Assembly (NCBI GenBank): GCA_028749105.1
Contig: JAQUQF010000007.1
Coordinates: 1 to 18,441 of the forward strand
DNA: 18,441 nucleotides
Direction of reading: 5' to 3'
From: Acidobacteriota bacterium
GTDB taxonomy: Bacteria; Acidobacteriota; Aminicenantia; UBA2199
Positions 7,237 through 14,419 of the stretch are shown here, one piece after another. A model generated the notes under the pieces. It did not search any database. It was not told the DNA's origin and saw only the letters and a list, made by a program, of their open reading frames with translations. A program made the position numbers and the translations under genes. The first letter of the stretch is position 1, and each line of letters starts with the position of its first letter.

Positions 7237-7276
7237 AAAAAAAACCCCTTGTCCGTTTTGGCGAACAAGGGGTTTT
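7237..7276 (-). terminator. rho-independent terminator of the TPR lipoprotein gene
   Basis: A perfect 12-base inverted repeat, AAAACCCCTTGT at 7241-7252 with ACAAGGGGTTTT at 7265-7276, separated by 12 bases. Read on the minus strand the hairpin is followed by eight Ts (complement of 7237-7244). It lies 15 bases after the stop at 7291, so it ends the TPR transcript and insulates the Rrf2 gene. Confidence 0.93.
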
Positions 7277-7290
7277 CCCGGTGAACGAAG

Positions 7291-8286
7291 TTATTTTTCC
7301 TTGGCCAGTTCCTGAATGAACTGCTCGGAAGCCATTTTACGCTTGCGGAGTTCCTGGAATTTCTGGATCACAATGGCGTATTGTTTGTCGTACTCAGCCT
7401 GTTTCAACGGTTCAGCGACTATCTTCTGCTTGTAAAGCAGGCCAATGTAGGCCCAGGGATCGGGATAATTGGGAGATAGCTCGGTGGCCTTGTTCAGGGC
7501 GGCAAAGCCCTTTTCCACGACTTGCAGGCGTTCGACCGAACCCATGACATCGGGCGGGGTCTGGTAGCTCTTGTTCCAGCAGACGACTCCGAGCCGGTAA
7601 TATCCTTCGGCCAGGAGTTCGGTCTTGGCTTTCTCGTCCATATTGGCTTCATTGATTTTGGTGATGCGCAGCTCGTGGGTCTTGATGGCATCGTCCCACT
7701 TGCGCATGTTCTGGTAAAACCCGGCCAGGTACAGGTAGCCATCGGGATCGGCGGGGTTCAGGGCGATGCGCTTTTCATACATTTCGACAGCCTTGTCGTA
7801 TTTGGAGTTATTGGTGTAGAAGCCGGCTAGATTGTAGTATGAGGCGGGATCATTGGGTGTGAAGGCCTGGACCTGGAGGTAGTATTTTTCGGCCGCATCG
7901 AAGTTCTGCAGCTTGTCGTTGATGTCGCCGAGGGCCTGGATGATGTTCTTGTTCTCCGGGTCCTTCTCCAGGGCCTTTTGCAGGTACTCGACGGCTTTGG
8001 CACCGTACTCCTTGTTCTTCTCGCTGTCGTCGCCCGGCTTGAAAACCATGATGTAGCTGGTGCCGAGATAATAGTTGGCGGATTGCAGGTTGGGGTTCAG
8101 CTGCAGGGCGGCTTCGTATTCGGTGATGGCCTTCTTGTATTTTTCCTCGGTGTAGAACTTGTTGCCCGTCTTGAAATGCTTGTTGGCCTTCAGGTTGGTC
8201 ATCTTCAGCTTGTCGCAGGCGGTGAAGCCCGTAAGGATCAATGTGGCCACGAACAGGATCAAAGTGGCCGAACAGAGTTTTTTCAT
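7291..8286 (-). CDS. TPR-repeat lipoprotein
   Basis: A 331-aa exported protein that begins MKKLCSATLILFVATLILTGFTAC. The hydrophobic run ending in F-T-A-C at residues 21-24 is a lipoprotein signal with a slightly unusual phenylalanine at -3. The mature protein is a series of tetratricopeptide repeats: FKTGNKFYTEEKYKKAITEYEAAL, AKAVEYLQKALEKDPENKNI, FDAAEKYYLQVQAFTPNDPASYYNLAGFY, YDKAVEMYEKRIALNPADPDGYLYLAGFY, then a more divergent pair near the C terminus. TPRs form protein-binding superhelices, so it is probably an outer-membrane or periplasmic scaffold; the partner is unknown. The chosen start has AGGAGGT five bases upstream. An upstream in-frame extension to 8409 runs through the promoter and is rejected. 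It is a single-gene unit with its own promoter and terminator. Confidence 0.92.
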   Translation of the reverse strand: MKKLCSATLILFVATLILTGFTACDKLKMTNLKANKHFKTGNKFYTEEKYKKAITEYEAALQLNPNLQSANYYLGTSYIMVFKPGDDSEKNKEYGAKAVEYLQKALEKDPENKNIIQALGDINDKLQNFDAAEKYYLQVQAFTPNDPASYYNLAGFYTNNSKYDKAVEMYEKRIALNPADPDGYLYLAGFYQNMRKWDDAIKTHELRITKINEANMDEKAKTELLAEGYYRLGVVCWNKSYQTPPDVMGSVERLQVVEKGFAALNKATELSPNYPDPWAYIGLLYKQKIVAEPLKQAEYDKQYAIVIQKFQELRKRKMASEQFIQELAKEK

Positions 8287-8291
8287 GAAAG

Positions 8292-8298
8292 ACCTCCT
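8292..8298 (-). promoter_or_regulatory. Shine-Dalgarno of the TPR lipoprotein gene
   Basis: AGGAGGT on the minus strand, five bases before the ATG at 8286. It fixes the start codon and shows that full anti-Shine-Dalgarno pairing is used in this genome alongside the Shine-Dalgarno-free genes nearby. Confidence 0.9.
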
Positions 8299-8310
8299 AA
8301 ACAAGATCAC

Positions 8311-8339
8311 TTTATAATTGAATATTGGGGAAAAGTCAA
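8311..8339 (-). promoter_or_regulatory. sigma70-type promoter of the TPR lipoprotein gene
   Basis: On the minus strand: TTGACT (8339-8334), 17-base spacer, TATAAA (8316-8311). The -10 ends 24 bases before the ATG, leaving room for a leader of about 18 bases that holds the AGGAGGT. This is the conventional, leadered counterpart of the leaderless promoters in the window. Confidence 0.85.
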
Positions 8340-8365
8340 GTTGTCCAGGGTATTTTTTGTCGTTT

Positions 8366-8710
8366 TCATTTGACGCGGTAGAACCAGAGAAGAAAGAGCC
8401 ACAAGTCATGGATGTACGGAATGGCCTTGTTGTTCAGGTAGATCTTCGTGCTCGCCTGGTCCTTGACCAGCTCGAACAGGCTGAAAAGGTCTTCAACATC
8501 GGCGGGATAGAAGCTGGCATACGCCTTGTAATGATCGCTTTCGCCCTCTTCCATGAAATACTTGTTCTTTTTTGCCAGTTCCAGCGCTTTTTCGAAATTC
8601 TTCGAAAAATGCTTCTGAAAGCGGATGGTGATCTTGAACTCGCGGTTTGCCTTGCGGGGGTTCAGGATATTCTGCAGCTTCTCTTCCTCGATCTGTTGCC
8701 GGGCGTTCAT
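8366..8710 (-). CDS. hypothetical protein, 114 aa
   Basis: A 114-aa protein I do not recognise. It starts MNARQQIEEEKLQNIL and is rich in lysine, glutamate and aromatics, with a predicted charged amphipathic helix at the N terminus, a central part around FQKHFSKNFEKALELAKKNKYF, and a more hydrophobic end at IHDLWLFLLWFYRVK that could touch a membrane or partner. It contains no cysteine and no signal peptide. Codon use matches its neighbours. The ATG at 8710-8708 is chosen because a -10 box ends six bases upstream; an upstream TTG at 8728 would place the -10 inside the gene. It is transcribed toward the TPR gene, whose promoter begins 27 bases after this stop. Confidence 0.7.
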   Translation of the reverse strand: MNARQQIEEEKLQNILNPRKANREFKITIRFQKHFSKNFEKALELAKKNKYFMEEGESDHYKAYASFYPADVEDLFSLFELVKDQASTKIYLNNKAIPYIHDLWLFLLWFYRVK

Positions 8711-8716
8711 GGCGCA

Positions 8717-8745
8717 ATTATATACCAACGGCCGCCAACGGTAAA
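8717..8745 (-). promoter_or_regulatory. promoter of the 114-aa gene, predicted leaderless
   Basis: On the minus strand: TTTACC (8745-8740), 17-base spacer, consensus TATAAT (8722-8717), then exactly six bases (TGCGCC) and the ATG at 8710. No Shine-Dalgarno is possible. Two CCAACGG copies (8725-8731 and 8735-8741, plus-strand sense) lie 10 bases apart inside or at the edge of the spacer, a place where an operator could sit. Confidence 0.68.
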
Positions 8746-8792
8746 GGTGGAACGGCTTTTCGCCGCCCGCATCCCGGCGGCCGATCCGACGG

Positions 8793-8822
8793 TTGACATG
8801 GCGGCACGATTCGCCCTACAAT
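8793..8822 (+). promoter_or_regulatory. promoter of the glycosyltransferase operon, predicted leaderless
   Basis: A consensus TTGACA at 8793-8798, an 18-base spacer and TACAAT at 8817-8822, then six bases (CCCTTC) and an ATG at 8829. The expected start of transcription is the A of that ATG, which opens a 16-codon ORF rather than the first glycosyltransferase. Confidence 0.8.
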
Positions 8823-8828
8823 CCCTTC

Positions 8829-8879
8829 ATGAGCACAGATGGTTTTTCCGCCCCTTTCCCCCCTGAGGAAGAAGAATGA
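8829..8879 (+). CDS. 16-codon leader ORF, overlapping the first glycosyltransferase gene
   Basis: A short ORF encoding MSTDGFSAPFPPEEEE. Its ATG is six bases after a strong -10, so it would be the first codon of the mRNA. Its TGA (8877-8879) overlaps the ATG of the glycosyltransferase at 8876 as ATGA. The repeated GAG/GAA codons at its end (8865-8876) also form a purine-rich Shine-Dalgarno-like stretch for the next gene. I infer that ribosomes load on the leaderless ATG and re-initiate at 8876. The peptide may have no function of its own. The Pro-Pro then Glu-rich end could slow ribosomes. Coding status is inferred from position only. Confidence 0.5.
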   Translation: MSTDGFSAPFPPEEEE

Positions 8880-9811
8880 AGCGGCTCGCCGTGCTGGTTC
8901 CGGCATGGAACGAGGCTCAGCGGGTGGATGCCGTTATTGCCGGTCTGCGCCTCATCCAATCGGCCTGGCCGCCAGCAGAGGTTCAGGTCGTCCTGGTCCT
9001 GATCGATGACGGTTCCCTGGACAACACCTATGAACGGTTCGCGACGAGATTGAGTCAAGAAGCGCTTACAGCGAAGCTGATCAGGTTCAGCCGCAATTTC
9101 GGCAAGGATAGCGCCGTGTTTGCCGGGATGCAGGAGATGGAAGCCGATTTTTATGTGATCGTCGACGCGGACGGGCAGACCCCGTATTCTTTGGTCGCGG
9201 AAATGTACCGCCGCTGCGTAGAGGAAAGAGTGGACGTCGTATATGCGGTCAAGAAGCAGGAGCCCTATCATTGGCTGAGGCGTGCTCTGACCTCCGGCTT
9301 TTTTTTCCTGACGCGAAAATTGGGGATCCGGGAGCTGAAAAAAGGCTCTTCCGATTTCATGCTCTTTTCCCGGCCCGTGCGCGATCGCCTGGTGCGGATG
9401 CAGGAGAACGGGATCGTGGTCCGCAACCTCGTGCGCTGGCTGGGAATGGCCTCCACGGAAATCACGTTCACGCCCGGGGAGAGCGACGTCACGACGTTCA
9501 CGTTCAAAAAGCTTTTCATGCTGGGGGTCAGGAGCATCATCTCCTTTTCCCACGTGCTGCGCATCAATTTTTTCATCGCCATGGGCTATTGGATTTTCTC
9601 GTTTTTTTATGCCATCCTGATTCTCTACAACAAGTTCACCGGCAGGATCGTGGTGGGCCTCAGCACCATGACGCTCTTGACGCTGCTCTCATTCGGATTG
9701 ATGTTTTTCATGATCGCCATCATCGGCGAATATCTGATCATCCTCTTTGAAGAGGTAAAAAAACGCCCCCGTTTCCTGATCGTCGAAACAACGGATATCA
9801 AAGAGAAATGA
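8876..9811 (+). CDS. GtrB/DPM1-like polyprenyl-phosphate GT2 glycosyltransferase
   Basis: A 311-aa GT-A enzyme with two C-terminal membrane segments. Seen: VLVPAWNEAQRV at the N terminus, LIDDGSLDNT with D44/D45, RFSRNFGKDSAVFAGM (70-85), the metal-binding DADGQTP (97-103; family form DADLQDP), and KKGSSDFMLFSRPV. Hydrophobic segments lie at about 230-251 and 264-290. This is the layout of GtrB/ArnC-type enzymes that move a sugar from a nucleotide donor to undecaprenyl phosphate on the cytoplasmic face. The product is normally flipped and used by a GT-C transferase, and a GT-C-like protein lies three genes downstream. Start ATG at 8876, coupled to the short leader ORF by ATGA. The sugar is unknown. 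Confidence 0.9.
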   Translation: MKRLAVLVPAWNEAQRVDAVIAGLRLIQSAWPPAEVQVVLVLIDDGSLDNTYERFATRLSQEALTAKLIRFSRNFGKDSAVFAGMQEMEADFYVIVDADGQTPYSLVAEMYRRCVEERVDVVYAVKKQEPYHWLRRALTSGFFFLTRKLGIRELKKGSSDFMLFSRPVRDRLVRMQENGIVVRNLVRWLGMASTEITFTPGESDVTTFTFKKLFMLGVRSIISFSHVLRINFFIAMGYWIFSFFYAILILYNKFTGRIVVGLSTMTLLTLLSFGLMFFMIAIIGEYLIILFEEVKKRPRFLIVETTDIKEK

Positions 9812-9939
9812 TCTTTTGGGGATCGCTTGCCCCGCTGCACCCCGTGAGCAATGCCAAAATAATTTTTTTGGAAAATCCACAATCTGGCAGGCAAGGAGAT
9901 CATTTTTTCCGGCCTGGTTGCGTGGGATAACGTGAACCA
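9812..9939 (+). other. 128-base spacer between two GT2 genes
   Basis: This is the longest spacer in the window. It holds a T7 run at 9866-9872 preceded only by a weak TTGC/GCAA pairing, so I do not call a terminator. A weak -10-like TAACGT at 9928-9933 ends six bases before the ATG at 9940, with only T-rich sequence where a -35 should be. The downstream gene has no Shine-Dalgarno, so a second, leaderless promoter here is possible but not established. Confidence 0.4.
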
Positions 9940-10650
9940 ATGAGGGTCCTGGTCATCATCCCGGCATTTAATGAGGCGGCCAATATCGTTCAGGTCATTA
10001 CGTCGCTGCATGCGGAATTCCCCATTGCCGACCTGCTGGTAGTCAATGACGGTTCCACGGACCAAACCGGATGGCAGGCTGAAAAAACCGGCTTGGCCCG
10101 AGTGATCGACCTGCCCTGCAACCTGGGCATCGGCGGTGCCGTGCAGACCGGCTTCATTTTCGCTGTCCGGCATGGATACGATGCGGTTCTGCAGTTCGAC
10201 GGCGACGGGCAGCACCTGGCCACGGAGATCCCCTCCCTGTTGGAGCCCATATGCCGGGATGAAGCCGATGTCGTCATCGGCTCCCGCTTCGTTTCGAGCA
10301 ACCGGGGGTATCAATCTTCCCCGCTGCGCCGCGTCGGCATCGACATGTTTTCATTGCTCAATTCCCTGCTCGTCAAACAAAAGATCACCGACAACACGTC
10401 GGGGTTTCGCGCCTACAATCGCCAGGCCTTCACTTTCCTGGCTGAATCCTATCCGACCGATTACCCGGAGCCGGAAGCCGTGCTCATGCTGGGGAAGAAC
10501 GGTTTTCGCCTTCTTGAAGTGGAGTCGCGCATGCGCGAGCGTCAGGGGGGGCGGTCCTCGATACGCGGATTCACGAGTGTGTATTATATGCTCAAGGTTC
10601 TGTTGGGAATACTCATGGGGGCGCTGCGCCCCAGGATCAAGAGGGGGTGA
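9940..10650 (+). CDS. DPM1-like GT2 glycosyltransferase, soluble
   Basis: A 236-aa GT-A enzyme. Seen: RVLVIIPAFNEAANI at the N terminus, VVNDGSTDQT (D37), NLGIGGAVQTGF (61-72), the metal-binding FDGDGQH (86-92), VVIGSRF (111-117) and the acceptor-side TSGFRAYNRQAF. The end is basic (RPRIKRG) with one weak hydrophobic stretch and no clear transmembrane pair, so it is a DPM1-type cytoplasmic enzyme that probably makes a polyprenyl-phosphate sugar. It is followed immediately by a DUF2304-like membrane protein, a common pairing in polysaccharide clusters in which the small membrane protein is thought to anchor or assist the GT2. The start codon has no Shine-Dalgarno. ATG chosen because MRVLVIIPAFNE is the normal GT2 beginning. 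Confidence 0.9.
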   Translation: MRVLVIIPAFNEAANIVQVITSLHAEFPIADLLVVNDGSTDQTGWQAEKTGLARVIDLPCNLGIGGAVQTGFIFAVRHGYDAVLQFDGDGQHLATEIPSLLEPICRDEADVVIGSRFVSSNRGYQSSPLRRVGIDMFSLLNSLLVKQKITDNTSGFRAYNRQAFTFLAESYPTDYPEPEAVLMLGKNGFRLLEVESRMRERQGGRSSIRGFTSVYYMLKVLLGILMGALRPRIKRG

Positions 10651-11061
10651 ATGGTGGCGCATCATATCGAACCGTCGCGGATTCAAGTCCTGGCCATTAT
10701 CGGCAGCATTTTGTTTTTGCTGTTCGTCATTGAACTGATCCGCAAAAGAAAGATCCAGGATGCCTACGGATTGCTGTGGATTTTCTTCGGCGTGGTTTTT
10801 ATCGTCTTCTCAGTGTGGCGTCAGGGGTTGGAGGTCATCGCCCGCCTGCTGGGCATTTTCTATACTCCGGCCGCTTTCCTGTTGATCCTGATCATGGCCA
10901 TATTCTTGATCCTGATACAGTATTCCCTGGTCATTTCACGCTTAAGTGAAAACGGCAAAACCCTCAATCAGCAAATCGGGATCCTGAGATTGGAACAAAA
11001 AGAATTGCGCGATCAGGTTGCCCGACTCAATGATGAAAAGCGGAGTGCGGGGACCCCTTGA
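10651..11061 (+). CDS. DUF2304-like small membrane protein
   Basis: A 136-aa protein with three membrane helices at about 11-30, 39-56 and 73-93, followed by a charged coiled-coil tail (about 95-130) rich in Leu, Glu, Gln and Arg. The charged RKRKIQDAYGLLWIFFG after helix 1 and the coiled-coil end are the hallmarks I associate with DUF2304, found next to GT2 genes in surface-glycan loci. Its molecular role is not established; a platform that holds the partner GT2 at the membrane fits the topology. The ATG follows the GT2 stop directly with no gap, and GAGGGGG just upstream (10641-10647) serves as ribosome-binding site. Its stop overlaps the next start as TTGA. Confidence 0.83.
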   Translation: MVAHHIEPSRIQVLAIIGSILFLLFVIELIRKRKIQDAYGLLWIFFGVVFIVFSVWRQGLEVIARLLGIFYTPAAFLLILIMAIFLILIQYSLVISRLSENGKTLNQQIGILRLEQKELRDQVARLNDEKRSAGTP

Positions 11062-13328
11062 CGAGATCGGGCCGGCGGCAGCCGGTTGACCCGCAAAGTT
11101 CGCGCCCGGCCGCAAGAGAGGCTGGGGCAAAGTCCTTCATCCCGCTTGCCAGCAACCGGCTCCTGATCAGGCTGATCATCATCGCCTCGGTCATGGCCGG
11201 GGCATTTGAACTTGGCGAATGGCTGCAAACAAAGGGGATCCTGCCTTTTGGTTTTCGCTATCAATTCAGCGGGCAGGGGCTCATTAAAAAAGGTTCTTTG
11301 AATGAAATCCAACAACCGGGACTGGCAAGGATATTGCAAGAAGGCCCTGCTCCCCGCCGGATTTTTTTTGCTTCGGAGATCTACGCCGCTAGGCCCGGCC
11401 GTATTTTCTTTCATGTGACACGCCCCGAATGCGTAGCCGTGATGATGGACGGGAAATCGATTCAGATCGGAACCAAGAAATTTTTCATTCCCCTGGTCCT
11501 GAAAAAAGGATTCAATCCCATCATCATCCGCTACACGCTTCCCGCTGAAAATCCCGCCGGGTTGCATGTCGCATTCAGCGAAAATGCCACCCTCCTGCCA
11601 TTCCCCTATTTCCGCCTCGTCTGGCCGGGAAAGCCGTTTTCATTGGCAAAAATCGCTTTTTACCTGATCCGCAGCATCGACATCGGCAGAACCCTCGTTT
11701 TTGCCCTGGTTTTGCTGTTTGTCTTTTTTCGGCTTCCCCATTTTTTCCGGCAGCGGCAGAACCTTGAGGCAAGTCGCCCCGTTTCTGTTTTTCAGCTGCT
11801 TCTGCAATTGTTCATCAACACTTTTTCCCTGTTCAATATTTCGGTTTTTTGCTTTTATATGCTGCAAGTCCGGATCCCTCTTTCTGTCTTTTTTTGGGGA
11901 TCAATCATCATCGGCTTTTTCCTTCTCTTTCTCGCATGCAAAAAAAGAACTCCGACTTTTGCCTTGAATCGCAAAAAAGCAGGTGCATTCCTCGGGATCT
12001 CCGCGATTGTGCTCCTGCTTGTGTTTTTCACCTGCGGTTCTTTTCTGCCCCTGGAACCGATCGGTTACGGAGATTTGAATGCCCACCTGCGGATGATCAA
12101 AAGCATTCAGCTTCAAGGCCATTTTTTGGAAGAGGCGAGTTGGCGCATCTATCCCCAGTCGCTGCACGCATCCATCGTCAGCGGAGCGAGAATTCTGGGA
12201 CTTCAGCCTGAGGAATGGATCACTCCCTTTCTTATGATCATGCTTGTTTTGTTGATGTTTTCCATCTACCTTTTGGGGGACGAGCTCTTTCCCGGAATTC
12301 CGATGCATTTCTGGGTCATGGCCCTTGGCATTTCCAACTCCATGTTTATTTTCGGGAGCATGTTTGGACATTACTCATTCCCGGCAATCATCGCCGTCTC
12401 CCTGTTCTTTTTCTCGCTCTTTTTTCATATGCGGAAAGCCGCCATTTCCTCCTCCCTGTCACTGGCGGCCAGCCTTGTCATCTATCCCTATTTTGCCCCA
12501 GCTTTTCTCGTTGGGATCATCATCTTCTTTTTCTGGCTCGCATCTCCCCTTGTTCTCAAAAAGTGGCTGCAACTGGCTGCAAATTTGTTGCCATCCCTGG
12601 TCGCAATGGCAATCTATATTTCCGTATACATCACCCAGGGATTTCTTCAACAAAAGGAGGGGTTTGTAACCGCCTATCTGCTGAATCCATTTTTCAGCCT
12701 TCGTTTTTGGAATACCGCCCTTATTCTTGTCGCCATCGTGTTCTGCTTCAATTTAAAAAATGCAAAACAGACTTTGGGACTATTCTCTGCCATTGTATGC
12801 GGATTTCTCATTAATTATATTCCCTACGCCTTTTTCCATGCCGTATCCACCTATTATGTAATGAAAAACATGATTCTGTTGATAGCGGCAGGGGTACTCT
12901 ATTCGGCAGCAGCACTTTTTTTTATGGTTCGAAAATTTCAGAAAAAATGGCTGCTCCCATTCATCCTCTCCTTGGCTCTGCTGGTCTCCATTTTTCAAAA
13001 TGCCGCCAAAACTCCTCCTCGGGTTTCCAGGGGGACCACTGCGGTGAGCCGGTGGCTATTGAAGCACACGCCATACAGGGATGCGATTTCAATGAAAGTC
13101 GCAGGCGGGGATCTATTTCAATTTTTCTTGCAGACCCTGGGAATGCAGCGCAAGCTGATCTATGTCGCTGCGGATGCTGCCGCCGATCCTTCAAGAGCAT
13201 CATGGCTGGTGATCGACCGTTCCGTGACCGCTGCAAGTGAAAAAGGAAAAAGCCGTGAAAAACTGGCTGAATTCGACGATTTCTCCATTTATAAACTCGA
13301 TGAAACCAGCATGCCAACAGGCAAATAA
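11058..13328 (+). CDS. 756-aa polytopic GT-C-like membrane protein with an external domain
   Basis: Large membrane protein, family not named with confidence. Seen: a cytoplasmic basic N terminus (1-33), one helix (about 35-51), a soluble beta-rich domain of about 150 residues (55-205) containing FFASEIYAARPGRIFFHV and a VMMDGK turn, which resembles PA14-like sandwich domains weakly, then about ten or more helices (210-645) and a soluble C-terminal end. The first long loop after the early helices carries GYGDLNAHLRM with D339, in the place where GT-C enzymes have their catalytic acid, and a later GHYSFPA. I infer a GT-C transferase that uses a polyprenyl-phosphate sugar made by the GT2 enzymes of the operon and acts outside the membrane. 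The start is TTG overlapping the previous stop (TTGA); no later ATG precedes helix 1. The gene is noticeably more AT-rich than its neighbours. Confidence 0.72.
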   Translation: MTRSGRRQPVDPQSSRPAAREAGAKSFIPLASNRLLIRLIIIASVMAGAFELGEWLQTKGILPFGFRYQFSGQGLIKKGSLNEIQQPGLARILQEGPAPRRIFFASEIYAARPGRIFFHVTRPECVAVMMDGKSIQIGTKKFFIPLVLKKGFNPIIIRYTLPAENPAGLHVAFSENATLLPFPYFRLVWPGKPFSLAKIAFYLIRSIDIGRTLVFALVLLFVFFRLPHFFRQRQNLEASRPVSVFQLLLQLFINTFSLFNISVFCFYMLQVRIPLSVFFWGSIIIGFFLLFLACKKRTPTFALNRKKAGAFLGISAIVLLLVFFTCGSFLPLEPIGYGDLNAHLRMIKSIQLQGHFLEEASWRIYPQSLHASIVSGARILGLQPEEWITPFLMIMLVLLMFSIYLLGDELFPGIPMHFWVMALGISNSMFIFGSMFGHYSFPAIIAVSLFFFSLFFHMRKAAISSSLSLAASLVIYPYFAPAFLVGIIIFFFWLASPLVLKKWLQLAANLLPSLVAMAIYISVYITQGFLQQKEGFVTAYLLNPFFSLRFWNTALILVAIVFCFNLKNAKQTLGLFSAIVCGFLINYIPYAFFHAVSTYYVMKNMILLIAAGVLYSAAALFFMVRKFQKKWLLPFILSLALLVSIFQNAAKTPPRVSRGTTAVSRWLLKHTPYRDAISMKVAGGDLFQFFLQTLGMQRKLIYVAADAAADPSRASWLVIDRSVTAASEKGKSREKLAEFDDFSIYKLDETSMPTGK

Positions 13329-13354
13329 GCAACCAAAGAGAATTGATGTTTCAA

Positions 13355-14419
13355 TCAGCCGCCGCGCGTCCCCGGGTTCTGGTCCGCCTGCATCTTTTCC
13401 CAGGTTTCGCGGAAGAGCGTCGGCATATCCAGGTGATAGGGGCACTTCTTGATACACTCGCCGCAGGCGACGCAATCCTTGTAGGTTCTGGCCAGGCCGG
13501 CGAGGCGCTCGCGCGCCCAGTCCTTCAGGTCATAAAGGAAATAATAGTTCCTGAGGACATGCAGGAACGAGATCGGCAGCCCCTGCGGGCAGGGCATGCA
13601 GTATTCGCAGCGCCGGCAGAAGCGGTCGCCCAGGCGGTCCTTCTCCGCCTGCAGCCGGGCGGTCTCATCGGCATTCAAAGGCGCCAGATTTTCCAGGGCC
13701 GCCACATTTGCCGCGATCTGGTTTTCCGAATCCATTCCCGGGATGGCCACATCGACGCCCTGATGGAAGATGAAGCGGAAGTTCAGCGCGGTCTCGCGGA
13801 TATTGCCGCCGCCAACCGGCTTCATGGCGATGACGCCGACATGCATCCGGCGCGCCATGGGAATCAGTTCCTGCATGGCCTCCGTTTCCATGAAGTTGCA
13901 GGGGACCTGGATGGTTTCGAAAGCGAATTGCGCCAGGGTCTTGATGAGGATGCGCGGCTTGTGCCCCGAGATGCCGATGTGGCCTATTTTTCCCTGCTCT
14001 TTAGCCTTTAACAGGCCGGACACTGCCCCGTCGGGAGCGAGGACCTTTTCCAGATCGGCTTCGCTGGCCACGTTATGGCACTGGTAGACATCGACATGGT
14101 CGGTGCGCAGATCGCGCAGGCTGGACTCGATGTCGCGCAGGATCTCCGCAGCACCGCGGCTGAATGACTTGCCGGCAATCAATACCCGATCGCGGTAACG
14201 GGGCAGTACGCGGCCGAGTTTGCTCTCGCTGTCGGTGTAACCGCGCGCCGTGTCGAAGAAATTGATCCCCGAATCGACGGCCTTCTCCAGAACGCGGTCC
14301 GCTTCCTTCGCCTCCAGGCGCTGGATGGGGATCCCGCCCATGCCCATCCTCAGGACCTTCATGCCGCCCGTGAACAGGACCGCTGTTTTGGCCGCATTCA
14401 TCATTGCACCTTCATTCAT
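13355..14419 (-). CDS. aldo/keto reductase with C-terminal ferredoxin-like cluster motifs
   Basis: A 354-aa fusion. Residues 1-250 are an aldo/keto reductase barrel with the full catalytic tetrad: D56 and Y61 in FDTARGYTDSESKLG, K84 in IAGKS, and H115 in VDVYQCH. After a linker come two cysteine groups: C268, C271, C274 and C277 (CxxCxxCxxCP) and C316, C319, C322 and C326 (CxxCxxCxxxCP), the second being a typical 4Fe-4S ferredoxin motif. This ferredoxin-fused subgroup is common in anaerobes; substrates are mostly unknown and electrons may come from ferredoxin as well as NADPH. The longest start (14419) overlaps maf by 8 bases. ATGs at 14404 and 14401 lie behind an AAGGTG stretch (14412-14407) and may be the real start. 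It is the last gene of a three-gene unit. Confidence 0.93.
   Translation of the reverse strand: MNEGAMMNAAKTAVLFTGGMKVLRMGMGGIPIQRLEAKEADRVLEKAVDSGINFFDTARGYTDSESKLGRVLPRYRDRVLIAGKSFSRGAAEILRDIESSLRDLRTDHVDVYQCHNVASEADLEKVLAPDGAVSGLLKAKEQGKIGHIGISGHKPRILIKTLAQFAFETIQVPCNFMETEAMQELIPMARRMHVGVIAMKPVGGGNIRETALNFRFIFHQGVDVAIPGMDSENQIAANVAALENLAPLNADETARLQAEKDRLGDRFCRRCEYCMPCPQGLPISFLHVLRNYYFLYDLKDWARERLAGLARTYKDCVACGECIKKCPYHLDMPTLFRETWEKMQADQNPGTRGG

Noticed and set aside
8287..8409. N-terminal extension of the TPR lipoprotein (41 extra residues)
   Set aside because: It would cover the -35/-10 pair and the AGGAGGT, and would bury the lipoprotein signal peptide.
8816..9553. A 245-codon minus-strand open frame opposite the first GT2 gene
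   Set aside because: It is antisense to the GtrB-like gene and covers the leader ORF and part of its promoter; the translation has no recognisable domain.
9812..9900. Possible terminator with a T7 run after the first GT2 gene
   Set aside because: No stable hairpin sits directly upstream of the T run; the best pairing is four bases with a long loop and an 11-base gap.
11901..12371. A 156-codon minus-strand open frame opposite the GT-C-like gene
   Set aside because: Antisense shadow; Lys/Gln/His-rich sequence is what the complement of hydrophobic helices gives.
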